Assembly: GCA_963739375.1 (NCBI GenBank)
Contig: CAVUAF010000022.1
Coordinates: 25,408 to 89,407 of the forward strand
DNA length: 64,000 bases
DNA from: CAVUAF01 sp963739375
GTDB lineage: Bacteria > Acidobacteriota > Terriglobia > Terriglobales > Acidobacteriaceae
Reading direction: 5' to 3'
Within the stretch, counting starts at the first letter, position 1, and each line of letters opens with the position of its first letter. The position numbers and the translations under genes are program-made. The notes under the pieces were generated by a model. The model was given only the letters and a program-made list of their open reading frames with translations, was not told the DNA's origin and made no database searches. This document shows, in pieces, positions 24,315 to 32,995 of this stretch.

Positions 24315-25682
24315 TTATTGGGGGCGGCGGGAGGAGTCGAGGGCGGCGGCGGTTTCGGTGCCGGAGTCGGCCCACTCGATGATGGGGAGGCGCAGCACGA
24401 CGCGCGTGCCGGCGTGCTCGCCGGGGCCGACAGTCATGTGGGCGGCGTTGCCGTAGAGCACCTTGAGGCGGCCGGCGACGTTGGCCATGCCGATGCCGGT
24501 GCTGGGGCCGTCGCCATCGCCGGCGGCGTCGGGCGCGGGCGTAGCGCCCAGACCTACCCCGTCGTCTTCCACCTGGATGAGCAGCTTCCCGGCGTCCATG
24601 CGGCTGCGCAGGGTGATGCTGCCGCCGTCCACCTTGGGGGCCAGCCCGTGCTTGATGGAGTTCTCCACCAGGGGCTGAAGCAGCATGCTGGGCACCAGAA
24701 CCTCGAGGGTGTCGGGATCGAGTTCCTTGACCACGCGCAGCTTGTCGCGCCCAAAGCGCACCACCTCGATGTCGAGGTAGTCGTCGATGAACTCGACCTC
24801 CTCGCGCAGGTGGACAAACGACTCGTGGCTCTTGAGCAGGCGGCGGAGGATGGAGGCCAGCTTGACGATGAGGCGGCGGGCCTGGTCGGGATCGAAGCGC
24901 ACCAGCGAGGAGACGGTGTTCAAGGTGTTGAAGAGGAAGTGAGGGTTGATCTGGCTTTGCAGCGCCTCCAGCCGCGCCTGCATGAGCTGCTGCTGCTGTT
25001 CCTGCAGCTTCATCTCCATGCGCGCGCTGTTCCAGATCTTCAGCGGGATGGCGACGCAGGCCACGGTGGTGGCGTAGGCGGCGAGCTCGACCGGCCAACG
25101 GTCGCTCACCACCACAAACAGGCGGCCGGGGAAGGCATGCGCCAGGCGCTCCTGGGCGAAGCGCAGCACTACCGAGAACATGAAGAAGGAGACTTGCCAA
25201 TCAATGCGCGGGCGGCGCAGCAACTGCAGCATCTGGCGGATGGAGCGGTAGATGTTGAGGTCGATGAAGGGAGAGAAAGACCAGATTTCCTCGTAGTTGC
25301 GGGCGAGGTTGCGGAGCTCGCCGGCCAAGAGTCCGGCCAGCGAGTAGAAGGGGAGCGCCGCCCACTCGGCGTGCCACATGGCGGGGGCGGCCACGATCAT
25401 GCCGCCCAGCGTCCCGCCCAGACGGCCGCTGATGACCCCGATGAGCAGCACGCCTTCCAGGGAGAGGTCGGCGGCGAGGAAGTTCTTGACCCAGAGGCGG
25501 GTGATGACGCCGAGGCCGAAGAGGACGGCGATGGCGACCGAGAGCTCGATCTTCTGGCGGCGGGTGCGGTCCTCGACGAAGACGCGCAACTTGAATTCCC
25601 GGGAACGCACCAGGGCGCTGGCAATGGCCGCCGCGGCGCCCAGCTTGATGAGCTGCGTGATGAGGAGGATGCGCGTGTCCAT
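24315..25682 (-). CDS. LytS/YehU-type sensor histidine kinase
   Basis: About 455 residues. N-terminal 5TM-LYT-like membrane region (GVLLIGVISGRLGGTLGGMIV), then a coiled coil (QEQQQQLMQARLEALQSQ) leading into the His_kinase domain with the phospho-acceptor in INPHFLFNTLN, N-box LLQPLVENSIKHGL and G-box DDGVGLG / GIGMANV. Such kinases normally pair with a LytTR regulator; none is adjacent, so its partner lies elsewhere. ATG at 25682 preferred over a longer form. Confidence 0.85.
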   Translation of the reverse strand: MDTRILLITQLIKLGAAAAIASALVRSREFKLRVFVEDRTRRQKIELSVAIAVLFGLGVITRLWVKNFLAADLSLEGVLLIGVISGRLGGTLGGMIVAAPAMWHAEWAALPFYSLAGLLAGELRNLARNYEEIWSFSPFIDLNIYRSIRQMLQLLRRPRIDWQVSFFMFSVVLRFAQERLAHAFPGRLFVVVSDRWPVELAAYATTVACVAIPLKIWNSARMEMKLQEQQQQLMQARLEALQSQINPHFLFNTLNTVSSLVRFDPDQARRLIVKLASILRRLLKSHESFVHLREEVEFIDDYLDIEVVRFGRDKLRVVKELDPDTLEVLVPSMLLQPLVENSIKHGLAPKVDGGSITLRSRMDAGKLLIQVEDDGVGLGATPAPDAAGDGDGPSTGIGMANVAGRLKVLYGNAAHMTVGPGEHAGTRVVLRLPIIEWADSGTETAAALDSSRRPQ

Positions 25683-25784
25683 GCAACGGGCGAACTGCCG
25701 CACGGTTGAGTGGCCGAGTTGAACGCAGCTCGCTGCGCGGATTGTATGTCAAGTTTCGGGGCGGCGGAGTTATATACTGCGCCC

Positions 25785-27533
25785 ATGGTGGACTGTATGC
25801 GCGTAATGCGAAGCCTGTTGAGCCTGGCGGCGTGTATCGGGTTTATTTCTCTGCCCTTGCGGTCCGCGGCGCCGCAAGCGCCGCAGGAGACGGCGGCGAA
25901 GTTCGCGGCACGCACCGAACTGGTGCTGGTCCCGGTGCTGGTGCGCCGCGGCGGGCAGCACGTCGCCGGCCTCAAGCAGGAGGACTTCATCCTGCAGCAG
26001 GACGGAAAGCCGGCCACCATCGCGGTCTTCGAGGAAGTGCACGCGGCGCCTCCGACAGCGCGACCCACGGCCACGGCGCAGGAGTTCACCAACGTCAAGC
26101 CGCAGCAGGCCGAGCAGTTGACGATCATCGCGCTCGACCTGGTCAACACCGCACCCCTCGACCAAGCGTATCTGCGGCAGGAGGTGCTGAAGTTTCTCGA
26201 CACCGCCGCGCAAACCGGCGAGCCGTTTTCGCTGGTGGCGATCACCACCAGCGGCATCCGCGTATTGCAGGACTTCACCAGCGATCCCAAGCTGATCGCG
26301 GCGGCGGTGCGGAAGCAGCCCGGGAAGCCGGTGGGCCAGGAGCGGGCCGGCAGCACAGGAAACCCGATCCTCGATCAGACGCCGTGCGCGGCCAGTGCCG
26401 TCGGGTGCGGCGGCGGCAAAGGGCTCGAACAGGCGGACCGGGAAATACAGGCCTGGTTCCAGTTCCGCACCAACCAGGAACCGGCGGACATCTTTCGCGA
26501 CCGGAACGCGCGTCTCGACACGCTGGCGGCGCTGCAACAGCTGGCGCAGTCGGTGAGCGGGCTGCCGGGACGCAAGTCGGTGATCTGGGCGAGTTCCGGG
26601 ATCCAGTTCCTGGGGGGCATCGCGCGGGTGGCGGGCGGCTTCGGCTCGCAGAGCCCGCGCAACGACTACAGCACGTTCAATACCCAGCGTGTCGTGCAGT
26701 CGATGGACGAGAACGTGCGCGCGCTGCAACTGCTGAGCGCCGCCAACGTGGCGGTCTATCCGCTGGACGCGCGCCACGGCGCCAACACTTCGTTCGCCAT
26801 GTACGACGTGAACCGCTCCGACGCTCCCATCGGCGACTCCGGCTTCGGCGGCGATAAAGGGCGGGTGCAGAACCAGGACCAGGAGACGGTCACCATGTTC
26901 CAGCAGGTAGCCGCGGCCACCGGCGGCAAACCCTGCTTCAACCGCACCGACCTGGCGAACTGCCTGAAGGAGGACGCCGCCGACTCGCACGACTACTACA
27001 TGCTGGGTTTCTACGCCGACAAGGACGTCAAGCCCGGCTGGCATGCCATCAGCGTGAAGCTCAACAAGCAGAGCGCCGACCTGCGGCACCGCAGCGGCTA
27101 CCTGGCCGTGCCGCTCGACCCCGCGAAGGCGCGGCTCACCGATCTGCAACTGGCGATGGTGTCGCCCCTGCCCTACACGGCGCTGCCCATCACCGGCCGC
27201 TTCACCAACGTCGAGACGCAGCAGGACAAGCGGGTGGCCAGCTTCGCCCTCGACCTGGCGCCGCAGGCAATCACGATCGGCGAGGCGGACAACCGGCTGA
27301 ACTTTGACGTGGTGGCGGTGGTGCGGGGAGCGGACGGCAAAGAGGCCGCCAAACTGGCGCAACGCATCGATCGCAAGCTGTTGCCGGAGCAGGTGGGCGT
27401 GATCCGGGAGCAGGGCATTCATTACACCAACAAGCTGGTGCTGCCGCCCGGCTCCTACGGGGTGTGGTTCGTGGTGCGCGACAACAACACCGGGCGCACC
27501 GGCAGCGCGATGACGACGCTCACCGTGCAGTAG
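25785..27533 (+). CDS. secreted VWFA-related domain protein (acidobacterial type), copy 1
   Basis: About 582 residues. N-terminal signal helix; PVLVRRGGQHVAGLKQEDFILQQDGKPATIAVFEE is the hallmark N-terminal motif of the acidobacterial VWFA-related family, followed by a von Willebrand A-like core (LTIIALDLVNTAPLDQAYLR, PGRKSVIWASSGIQ, YPLDARH) and a C-terminal beta domain ending NTGRTGSAMTTLTVQ. Several in-frame ATGs exist (25785, 25797, 25806); TATACT six bases before 25785 supports that one and leaderless transcription. Function unknown, probably extracellular protein interaction. A second copy lies at 48600. Confidence 0.82.
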   Translation: MVDCMRVMRSLLSLAACIGFISLPLRSAAPQAPQETAAKFAARTELVLVPVLVRRGGQHVAGLKQEDFILQQDGKPATIAVFEEVHAAPPTARPTATAQEFTNVKPQQAEQLTIIALDLVNTAPLDQAYLRQEVLKFLDTAAQTGEPFSLVAITTSGIRVLQDFTSDPKLIAAAVRKQPGKPVGQERAGSTGNPILDQTPCAASAVGCGGGKGLEQADREIQAWFQFRTNQEPADIFRDRNARLDTLAALQQLAQSVSGLPGRKSVIWASSGIQFLGGIARVAGGFGSQSPRNDYSTFNTQRVVQSMDENVRALQLLSAANVAVYPLDARHGANTSFAMYDVNRSDAPIGDSGFGGDKGRVQNQDQETVTMFQQVAAATGGKPCFNRTDLANCLKEDAADSHDYYMLGFYADKDVKPGWHAISVKLNKQSADLRHRSGYLAVPLDPAKARLTDLQLAMVSPLPYTALPITGRFTNVETQQDKRVASFALDLAPQAITIGEADNRLNFDVVAVVRGADGKEAAKLAQRIDRKLLPEQVGVIREQGIHYTNKLVLPPGSYGVWFVVRDNNTGRTGSAMTTLTVQ

Positions 27534-27538
27534 GAAGT

Positions 27539-27566
27539 ATTCGTTATTCGCTATTGGTTATTCGCT
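27539..27566. repeat. heptad array between convergent genes
   Basis: Four heptads in phase: attcgtt, attcgct, attggtt, attcgct. The last one supplies part of the stop codon (TAG at 27567-27565) of the minus-strand gene. Confidence 0.82.
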
Positions 27567-29187
27567 AGCGGCGCTTCTTTTTGGCGGGCTTCGCTTTGGC
27601 GGGCTTGGCCTTGGGTGTGGGCTTGGCCTTGGGCTTGGCCTTCGGTTTAGCCTTCGGTTTGGCCTTGGGCTTAGGCTTGGTCTTGGCGGGAGGTTGCGCG
27701 GATTTCTTCGCGGGCGCCGGCTGGGCCTTGGCAGGAGCCTTGGCGGCGGGTGGCGCCGGCGCAGGTTTGGCCGCGGCAGGCGCGGCGATGGTCGCCGGCG
27801 GGGCCGCCTTGGCGCCCTTCCCTGTTCCCTTCTTCGCCGCCGCCGGCGCAGCCGCAGTCGCCACCGCTTCCGCCCTGGCGCGGCCACGCCTCGGTGGAGG
27901 CGGCGGGGGCGGGGGAGGCGGCGCAAACGGCTTCAGATACTTGAGCGTCTCGGTACGAGAGTGCAGCTTGCCGTCGAGGAGCTGCAGAAAAACATCTTCG
28001 GCGAGCTTGGGATAGACGGGCAGCTCCGGGGTGATGCGCAGCTCGGTCATCTCGGGCAGCGGCAGTTTCTGCTTCACCTGCCGCCACTTGCCGAAGAAGT
28101 TGCGGATCTTCTGCACCGCCCCTTGCTGGCGCGAGGTGACCTCCAGGAACAGGATGCTCTCCGGCGCCGCCTGCTGCAGCAACTGCCAGGCGCGGGCGGG
28201 GGTAGCGGCTTCTTTGCCGCTCAGCTTCCTGGCCAGGTCCTTGGCGTGGTCTTCGAGGTCGCGCCAGCGGCGGACAAACTCCTTGTGGGGAATGAGGCGC
28301 TGAATCTCGCTCCGCTCCCGGTCATTGAGGCGGCGGGTGAGGAAGTACATGACGGCGGGCGCGGCATCGAGGGTGTAGCCGTGTTCCGCCATCTGCTGGC
28401 GCATTTTCTGCAGCGCCGCCAGGCCCGCGGTGTCGACCTTGGTGGCGGACCAGTGCGGGTGCAGGACGCGGAGCCAGCCTTCCTTCTCGAAGGCGCGCAT
28501 GACGTGCAGCGGGTCGTCCTCGTAGGCGAGCTGCTCGATCTCGTAGCCGATGGCGGCGTGGGCGATGTTCGCGATGTAGTCGTTCTCTTTGGCGGCGTTG
28601 TACCGCGCCAGCGTGCGCTCCTCCAGCGGCCAGTGGAAGCGCGCCATGAAGCGGGTGGCGCGGACCAGGCGCGAGGGATCTTCGAGGAAGGCGTAGTTCT
28701 GCAGAATGCGCAGCAGCTTGGCCTCGGCGTCGGCGACGCCGTTGGCGGGATCGAGCAGGAGGCCGCGCGACGCGGCGTTGAGCGACAACGCCATGGCGTT
28801 GACGGTGAAGTCGCGGTGGCGGAGGTCTTCGATGATGGTGCCGGGAGCGAGGATGGGCTTGCCCGGTTTCTCGAAGCGCTCGGAGCGCGCCATGTGGATC
28901 TTGGCGCGCACGTCGCCGGGAAAGAGCAGGGTGAGGGCGCGGGTGTCTTCGTCGCTGCCGGTGACCGCGACGCCCGCCTTCGCCAGCTCTTTTTGCAGGC
29001 GGAGCGCGTTGCCCTGGACGGTGAAGTCGAGGTCGCGGATGGGGAAGCCGGTCATGAGGTCGCGCACCGCGCCGCCGGTGAGGTAGAGGTTCATGCCGGC
29101 GTCCTGCGCCATCTGCTGCACCATGGCAACGGCGCGCTGCTGCTCCGGCGAGAGCCGGGTTTCCATCATGTAAATGTAGTCGGCCAT
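27565..29187 (-). CDS. CCA-adding/poly(A) polymerase family nucleotidyltransferase with histone-like basic tail
   Basis: 540 residues. Class II nucleotidyltransferase: LTGGAVRDLMTG and RDLDFTVQG (catalytic Asp pair), HRDFTVNAMAL (motif B), LEDPSRLVRATRFMARF (motif C/D), then a helical RNA-binding domain to about residue 420. Then a run of ten prolines and a ~110-residue tail made of Ala, Lys and Pro with (PKAK) repeats ending KKKRR, like histone H1 or bacterial histone-like tails. The core adds CCA to tRNA or poly(A) tails; which cannot be decided. The tail should bind nucleic acid. The ATG at 29169 is an alternative start. Confidence 0.8.
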   Translation of the reverse strand: MADYIYMMETRLSPEQQRAVAMVQQMAQDAGMNLYLTGGAVRDLMTGFPIRDLDFTVQGNALRLQKELAKAGVAVTGSDEDTRALTLLFPGDVRAKIHMARSERFEKPGKPILAPGTIIEDLRHRDFTVNAMALSLNAASRGLLLDPANGVADAEAKLLRILQNYAFLEDPSRLVRATRFMARFHWPLEERTLARYNAAKENDYIANIAHAAIGYEIEQLAYEDDPLHVMRAFEKEGWLRVLHPHWSATKVDTAGLAALQKMRQQMAEHGYTLDAAPAVMYFLTRRLNDRERSEIQRLIPHKEFVRRWRDLEDHAKDLARKLSGKEAATPARAWQLLQQAAPESILFLEVTSRQQGAVQKIRNFFGKWRQVKQKLPLPEMTELRITPELPVYPKLAEDVFLQLLDGKLHSRTETLKYLKPFAPPPPPPPPPPRRGRARAEAVATAAAPAAAKKGTGKGAKAAPPATIAAPAAAKPAPAPPAAKAPAKAQPAPAKKSAQPPAKTKPKPKAKPKAKPKAKPKAKPTPKAKPAKAKPAKKKRR

Positions 29188-29382
29188 GGTCGGGCGGCGG
29201 TGGTACGGGACGGCTAAGTCCTAGGCCAGCAAACACTTACCACAGCATGCTGGGGCGGCGAACGAGCTAATTTATCACAAAGTTAACGTTTTGGCTACAG
29301 CCGCGTGCGAGGCGCCGCATCCGCCCCGGAAAAGGTGCGACAATGCTGGGGGAGCGCACCTCCCGCACCGCCACCGGTGGCC

Positions 29383-29856
29383 ATGCCTTCGACACATAAG
29401 AAAGTAATCGTGCGCAAGCTGGACCGCGATTCCATTCCTGGTTTCGTGTCGCCGGAATTCGTGGTGGCGGGAAAGCTGGAGATGCTGAACACCGCCGGGA
29501 ACGTGGTCAGCATCGAACTGCGCGACATCAAGGGCGTGTACTTCGTGCGCGACTTCAGCGACATGGAAACCCTGGTGCGCAAAACATTCGTGACCCGGCC
29601 GCGCACCGCCGGGCTGTGGGTACGGCTGCGCTTCCGCGACAACGACGTCCTCGAAGGCCTCATGGCCAACGACCTGATGCAGGTGGCGCCCGAAGGCTAC
29701 CTGGTCAGCCCCCCCGACACCCGCTCCAACATCCAGCGCATCTTCGTGCCGCGCACGGCGCTCGCCGAAATGACGGTGCTGGCGGTCATCGGCGCGTCCG
29801 CGCGGCGCCGTCCTGCGGCCGCGGACGAGCGCCAGGTGCCGATGTTCAGCGAGTAG
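29383..29856 (+). CDS. conserved hypothetical protein
   Basis: 157 residues, soluble, predicted beta-rich: VIVRKLDRDSIPGFVSPEFV, LEMLNTAGNVVSIELRDIKGVYFVRDF, GLWVRLRFRDNDVLEGLM. The pattern of a small beta barrel with a regulatory look (PilZ- or Hfq-like) is suggestive only. ATG at 29383 chosen because upstream codons are not protein-like. 71 bases before lpxD, same strand. Confidence 0.6.
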   Translation: MPSTHKKVIVRKLDRDSIPGFVSPEFVVAGKLEMLNTAGNVVSIELRDIKGVYFVRDFSDMETLVRKTFVTRPRTAGLWVRLRFRDNDVLEGLMANDLMQVAPEGYLVSPPDTRSNIQRIFVPRTALAEMTVLAVIGASARRRPAAADERQVPMFSE

Positions 29857-29927
29857 GCCTGCCCGTGAGCGGACCGAGTCGCGCGCCCGGGAGATGGCCG
29901 GGGGCGGGTGTAGACTTTCCCCCTGCC

Positions 29928-30935
29928 ATGAAGCTTTCCGACATTGCCCGCGCGGTGAGCGCCCGCCTGGAACCGGCCAGCGCCGAAGTCGAGATCTCGG
30001 GCGTCGCCGGAATCGAGGAGGCGGCGCCGGGGCAGCTCACGTTTGTCGCCAACCCGAAGTATGCCGCCGCTGCCCGCACCACGCAGGCTTCCGCGATCAT
30101 CGTCAGCGACAATTTCCCGGCGCTGGCGACGCCGACCCTGCGCTGCGTCAATCCTTACCTGGCCTTCGCACACGCCCTCGAGCTTTTCTACCAGCCGCCG
30201 CAATACCGCCCGGGCGTGCATCCCACCGCGGTCGTGCATCGCAGCGCGCGCATCGGGAGCGAGGCCGCGATTGGCGCGTATTGCGTGATCGATGCCGACG
30301 TGGAAATCGGCGACCACTGCGTGCTGCTGCCGCACGTCGTGATCTACCAGGGGGCGAAGATCGGGAATCACTTTTTCGCGCACGCGCATGCCGTGGTGCG
30401 CGAGTACTGCCGCCTCGGCGACAACGTGATCCTGCAGAATGGCGCGGTGATCGGCGCCGACGGCTTTGGCTTTGCCAACGACGGCGGGCGCTGGCGGAAG
30501 ATCGTGCAGTCGGGCCCGGCGGTGCTGGAAGACGATGTCGAGGTGCAGGCCAACGCCTGCGTCGACCGGGCCAGCGTGGGCGAAACCCGGGTCGCGCGCG
30601 GCGTGAAGATCGACAACCTGGCGACGGTGGGCCATGGTTCCGCGGTGGGCGAGGATTCCCTGCTGTGCGCCCAGGTTGGCGTTGCGGGCTCCTCGGTCAT
30701 CGGCAAGAAGGTGGTTCTCGCGGGCCAGGCCGGCGTGGCCGGACATTGTCACGTGGGCGATGGGGTAGTGGTGACGGCGCAGAGTGGCACCCATGGCGAT
30801 ATCGAACCGGGGCGGATCGTGAGCGGCTCGCCCGCCATCGATAACCGCCAGTGGCTGCGCTGCGTGGCGGCGTTCAACAAGCTGCCCGAACTGGTGAAAG
30901 CCGTGCGGGCCAAGGCGGCAGGAAAAGACGAATAG
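29928..30935 (+). CDS. lpxD: UDP-3-O-acylglucosamine N-acyltransferase LpxD
   Basis: 335 residues. Adds the N-linked hydroxyacyl chain in lipid A synthesis. N-terminal uridine-binding domain (MKLSDIARAVSARLE, GIEEAAPGQLTFVANPKY), then left-handed beta helix of hexapeptide repeats with the catalytic His segment GVKIDNLATVGHGSAVGEDS and AQVGVAGSSVIG. TAGACT lies 11 bases before the ATG. It proves a lipid A-making diderm; lpxA, fabZ and others are not adjacent. Confidence 0.93.
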   Translation: MKLSDIARAVSARLEPASAEVEISGVAGIEEAAPGQLTFVANPKYAAAARTTQASAIIVSDNFPALATPTLRCVNPYLAFAHALELFYQPPQYRPGVHPTAVVHRSARIGSEAAIGAYCVIDADVEIGDHCVLLPHVVIYQGAKIGNHFFAHAHAVVREYCRLGDNVILQNGAVIGADGFGFANDGGRWRKIVQSGPAVLEDDVEVQANACVDRASVGETRVARGVKIDNLATVGHGSAVGEDSLLCAQVGVAGSSVIGKKVVLAGQAGVAGHCHVGDGVVVTAQSGTHGDIEPGRIVSGSPAIDNRQWLRCVAAFNKLPELVKAVRAKAAGKDE

Positions 30936-31019
30936 CCGTCAGCCCTCCGCCCCCAGCGTGCAGCCACCGGGTTCCCGCTTCCCTGCCGATTGGGCGTGCC
31001 AGTACGCTGATTGCTCTTT

Positions 31020-31838
31020 ATGGACGACTCGAAGCCATCCGGCCCAACCCTGATCGGCGGCAAAGGCGAGAAGCGCGAGCGCCCGCCGAAGCCTATCCGC
31101 GTGCTGCTGCTCGACGACCGCGAAGAGAACCTGGTGTTGCGCTCGGCCATCCTGCGGCAGCACGGCTACGAGGTGGTGACCAGTTCGTCGATCGAGGAAG
31201 CGCAGCAGCGCATCAACGAGATTGACATCGCTGTCCTCGACTATCACTTGGGAGCGGGAAAATTCAGCACCCAGGTGGCCGACACGCTGCGCCAGACGCG
31301 CCCGCAGGTCCCCATCATCATCCTCTCGGCAACCCTGGAGCGGAGGTTCGGCGGCCTGGCCGACATCCACCTGCTCAAGGGCCACAGCACGGTGGATGAT
31401 CTGATCGCCGCGCTGCGCAACTTCGAGGCCAAGCGCCGCGGCCAGCCGGTGGTGGTGGACGCGCGCGATTTCTACTACTCGCGCATCTCGCTGGCCATGG
31501 GCGACGACGTGGTGCTGGAAATCCTCGACCGCGAGGGCAACTGGCAGTACGTCAACGACTACTTCGCCGCCCTCTTCGAGCGCAAGCGCGCGTGGTTCAT
31601 GGGCCGGAACATGTTCACCAGCTTCCCGGAGCTGGGCGAGGAGTGGCGCGAGATCGTGCGCACCGTCGCCGACACGCGCGAAACCTACATTGACCGCAGC
31701 CTCCGCGGCCTGCCCAACCTGCCCACCAAGAACCGCCGCTGGGTGTGGAACGTGCTCGCCTTCCCGCTCAAGCTCCACAACGGCCGCAACGGCGTCGCCC
31801 TCACCGCAAGGGTCATTGAGAAGAAGGGGAGCTTGTAG
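31020..31838 (+). CDS. response regulator with PAS-like output domain
   Basis: 272 residues. A basic 25-residue leader, receiver domain (VLLLDDREENLVLR with acidic pair, AVLDYHLG with phospho-Asp at about 75, IIILSATLERR, Lys in LLKGHS), then a PAS-like domain (about 165-270: LEILDREGNWQYVNDYFAALFERKRAWFMGRN). The arrangement of a receiver with a sensory PAS and no DNA-binding or enzymatic domain suggests an adaptor. Confidence 0.72.
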   Translation: MDDSKPSGPTLIGGKGEKRERPPKPIRVLLLDDREENLVLRSAILRQHGYEVVTSSSIEEAQQRINEIDIAVLDYHLGAGKFSTQVADTLRQTRPQVPIIILSATLERRFGGLADIHLLKGHSTVDDLIAALRNFEAKRRGQPVVVDARDFYYSRISLAMGDDVVLEILDREGNWQYVNDYFAALFERKRAWFMGRNMFTSFPELGEEWREIVRTVADTRETYIDRSLRGLPNLPTKNRRWVWNVLAFPLKLHNGRNGVALTARVIEKKGSL

Positions 31839-31885
31839 CGGGAAACAAAGAGCGGAGCGCCGACGGCTTCCATTAATATGGCTGC

Positions 31886-32995
31886 GTGCCAAGGGCGCCC
31901 CAGGCCGTACTCAAACCGCCGCCGCTCGGTTCCGGCGACGTGGTGGGGATTGTCGCGCCGGCCAGCAACGTGGAGCGCGCCGCGCTGGAGCGCGGCTGCG
32001 AGGCTTTGCGCGCCCTGGGCTATCAGCCCTTCTACTTCGATTCGATCTTCGCGCAAGACCTCTACTTCGCAGGAGCGCTGGAGCGGCGGGTGCGCGAGCT
32101 GCACGCGATGTTTGAACGTCCGGAGGTGCGCGCCATCGTCTGCGCGCGCGGCGGCTATGGCTGCAACTATCTGCTGGACCAGCTCGACCTAGCAGTCGTC
32201 CGCAGCAACCCCAAGATCTTCGTCGGCTACAGCGACCTCACGGCGCTGCTCACGTATCTCCACGATGCGACCGGACTGGTGACGTTCCACGGCCCCATGG
32301 TGGCCAAGGACTTTGCCAGCGAACCCGTTGGCCGCCCGGCGAAGACGTTGCCGGGAGACTTCGAGCCCTTCACCTGGCACATGGCGCTCGGCGGGGAGTT
32401 TGCCCGCTACGAGCTGGTCGGCCCCACTGCCGACGCCATCGACACCGGCCTGCGCGGGCTGGTCGCGGGCAGCGGCGAAGGCAAGCTCTACGGCGGCTGC
32501 CTCTCCCTCCTGTGCGCGTCGTTGGGTACGCCCTACGAGGTCCAGACCGAGGATACGATCCTCTTTCTCGAAGACATGAATGAGAAGCCGTACCAGGTGG
32601 ATCGCCTGCTGGTGCAGCTGGCGCGCGCCGGGAAGCTTCGCGGCGTGCGCGGCATCGTTTTCGGCGAGATGCTGGGTTGCTTGCAGGCGCTGAATGGCGG
32701 CAGCGGCTGGGGAGCGCAGCCGGGCCAGGACTACACGCTCGAGGAAGCGGTGCAACGCGTCCTCCGGTTGCACGCGCCGGATGTCCCGGTGGTGTACGGG
32801 CTGCGCTCCGGGCACGTCTCGCGCGCCAACGTAACCCTGCCGCTCGGCGTGCGGGCACGGCTGGAAGTGGCGGAGAAAGCGAAGCTCTCGATTCTCGAAT
32901 CGCCGACCGTGATGGCGCCGGCGGCGGTGGCGGCCTGGAACGCGCGCGGCCCCCGAGGCGTGGAAGCTATGACCGCGAACGCCACGTCCACCTGA
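31886..32995 (+). CDS. ldcA: LD-carboxypeptidase (peptidase S66)
   Basis: 369 residues. Cytoplasmic enzyme removing the terminal D-Ala from murein tetrapeptides during recycling. Catalytic triad visible as Ser in FVGYSDLTALL, Glu in ILFLEDMNEKPYQVDRLL and His in LRSGHVSRANVTLPLG; the oxyanion region is ARGGYGCNYLLDQL. GTG start with TAATAT six bases upstream and no Shine-Dalgarno. Its 3' end overlaps the frameshifted mpl region, so the last ~15 residues after the five-C run near 32950 may be out of frame. Confidence 0.9.
   Translation: MPRAPQAVLKPPPLGSGDVVGIVAPASNVERAALERGCEALRALGYQPFYFDSIFAQDLYFAGALERRVRELHAMFERPEVRAIVCARGGYGCNYLLDQLDLAVVRSNPKIFVGYSDLTALLTYLHDATGLVTFHGPMVAKDFASEPVGRPAKTLPGDFEPFTWHMALGGEFARYELVGPTADAIDTGLRGLVAGSGEGKLYGGCLSLLCASLGTPYEVQTEDTILFLEDMNEKPYQVDRLLVQLARAGKLRGVRGIVFGEMLGCLQALNGGSGWGAQPGQDYTLEEAVQRVLRLHAPDVPVVYGLRSGHVSRANVTLPLGVRARLEVAEKAKLSILESPTVMAPAAVAAWNARGPRGVEAMTANATST

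Noticed and set aside
24318..25709. Long plus-strand reading frame opposite the histidine kinase
   Set aside because: Low-complexity, His/Gln/Arg-rich shadow translation caused by GC-rich codon bias; the minus strand has all kinase motifs. Similar long antisense frames (for example 15-947, 34344-36077, 52834-54798) were rejected for the same reason.
31020..31838. Partner regulator of the LytS-type kinase at 24315
   Set aside because: It lacks a LytTR DNA-binding domain and is 5 kb away on the other strand.
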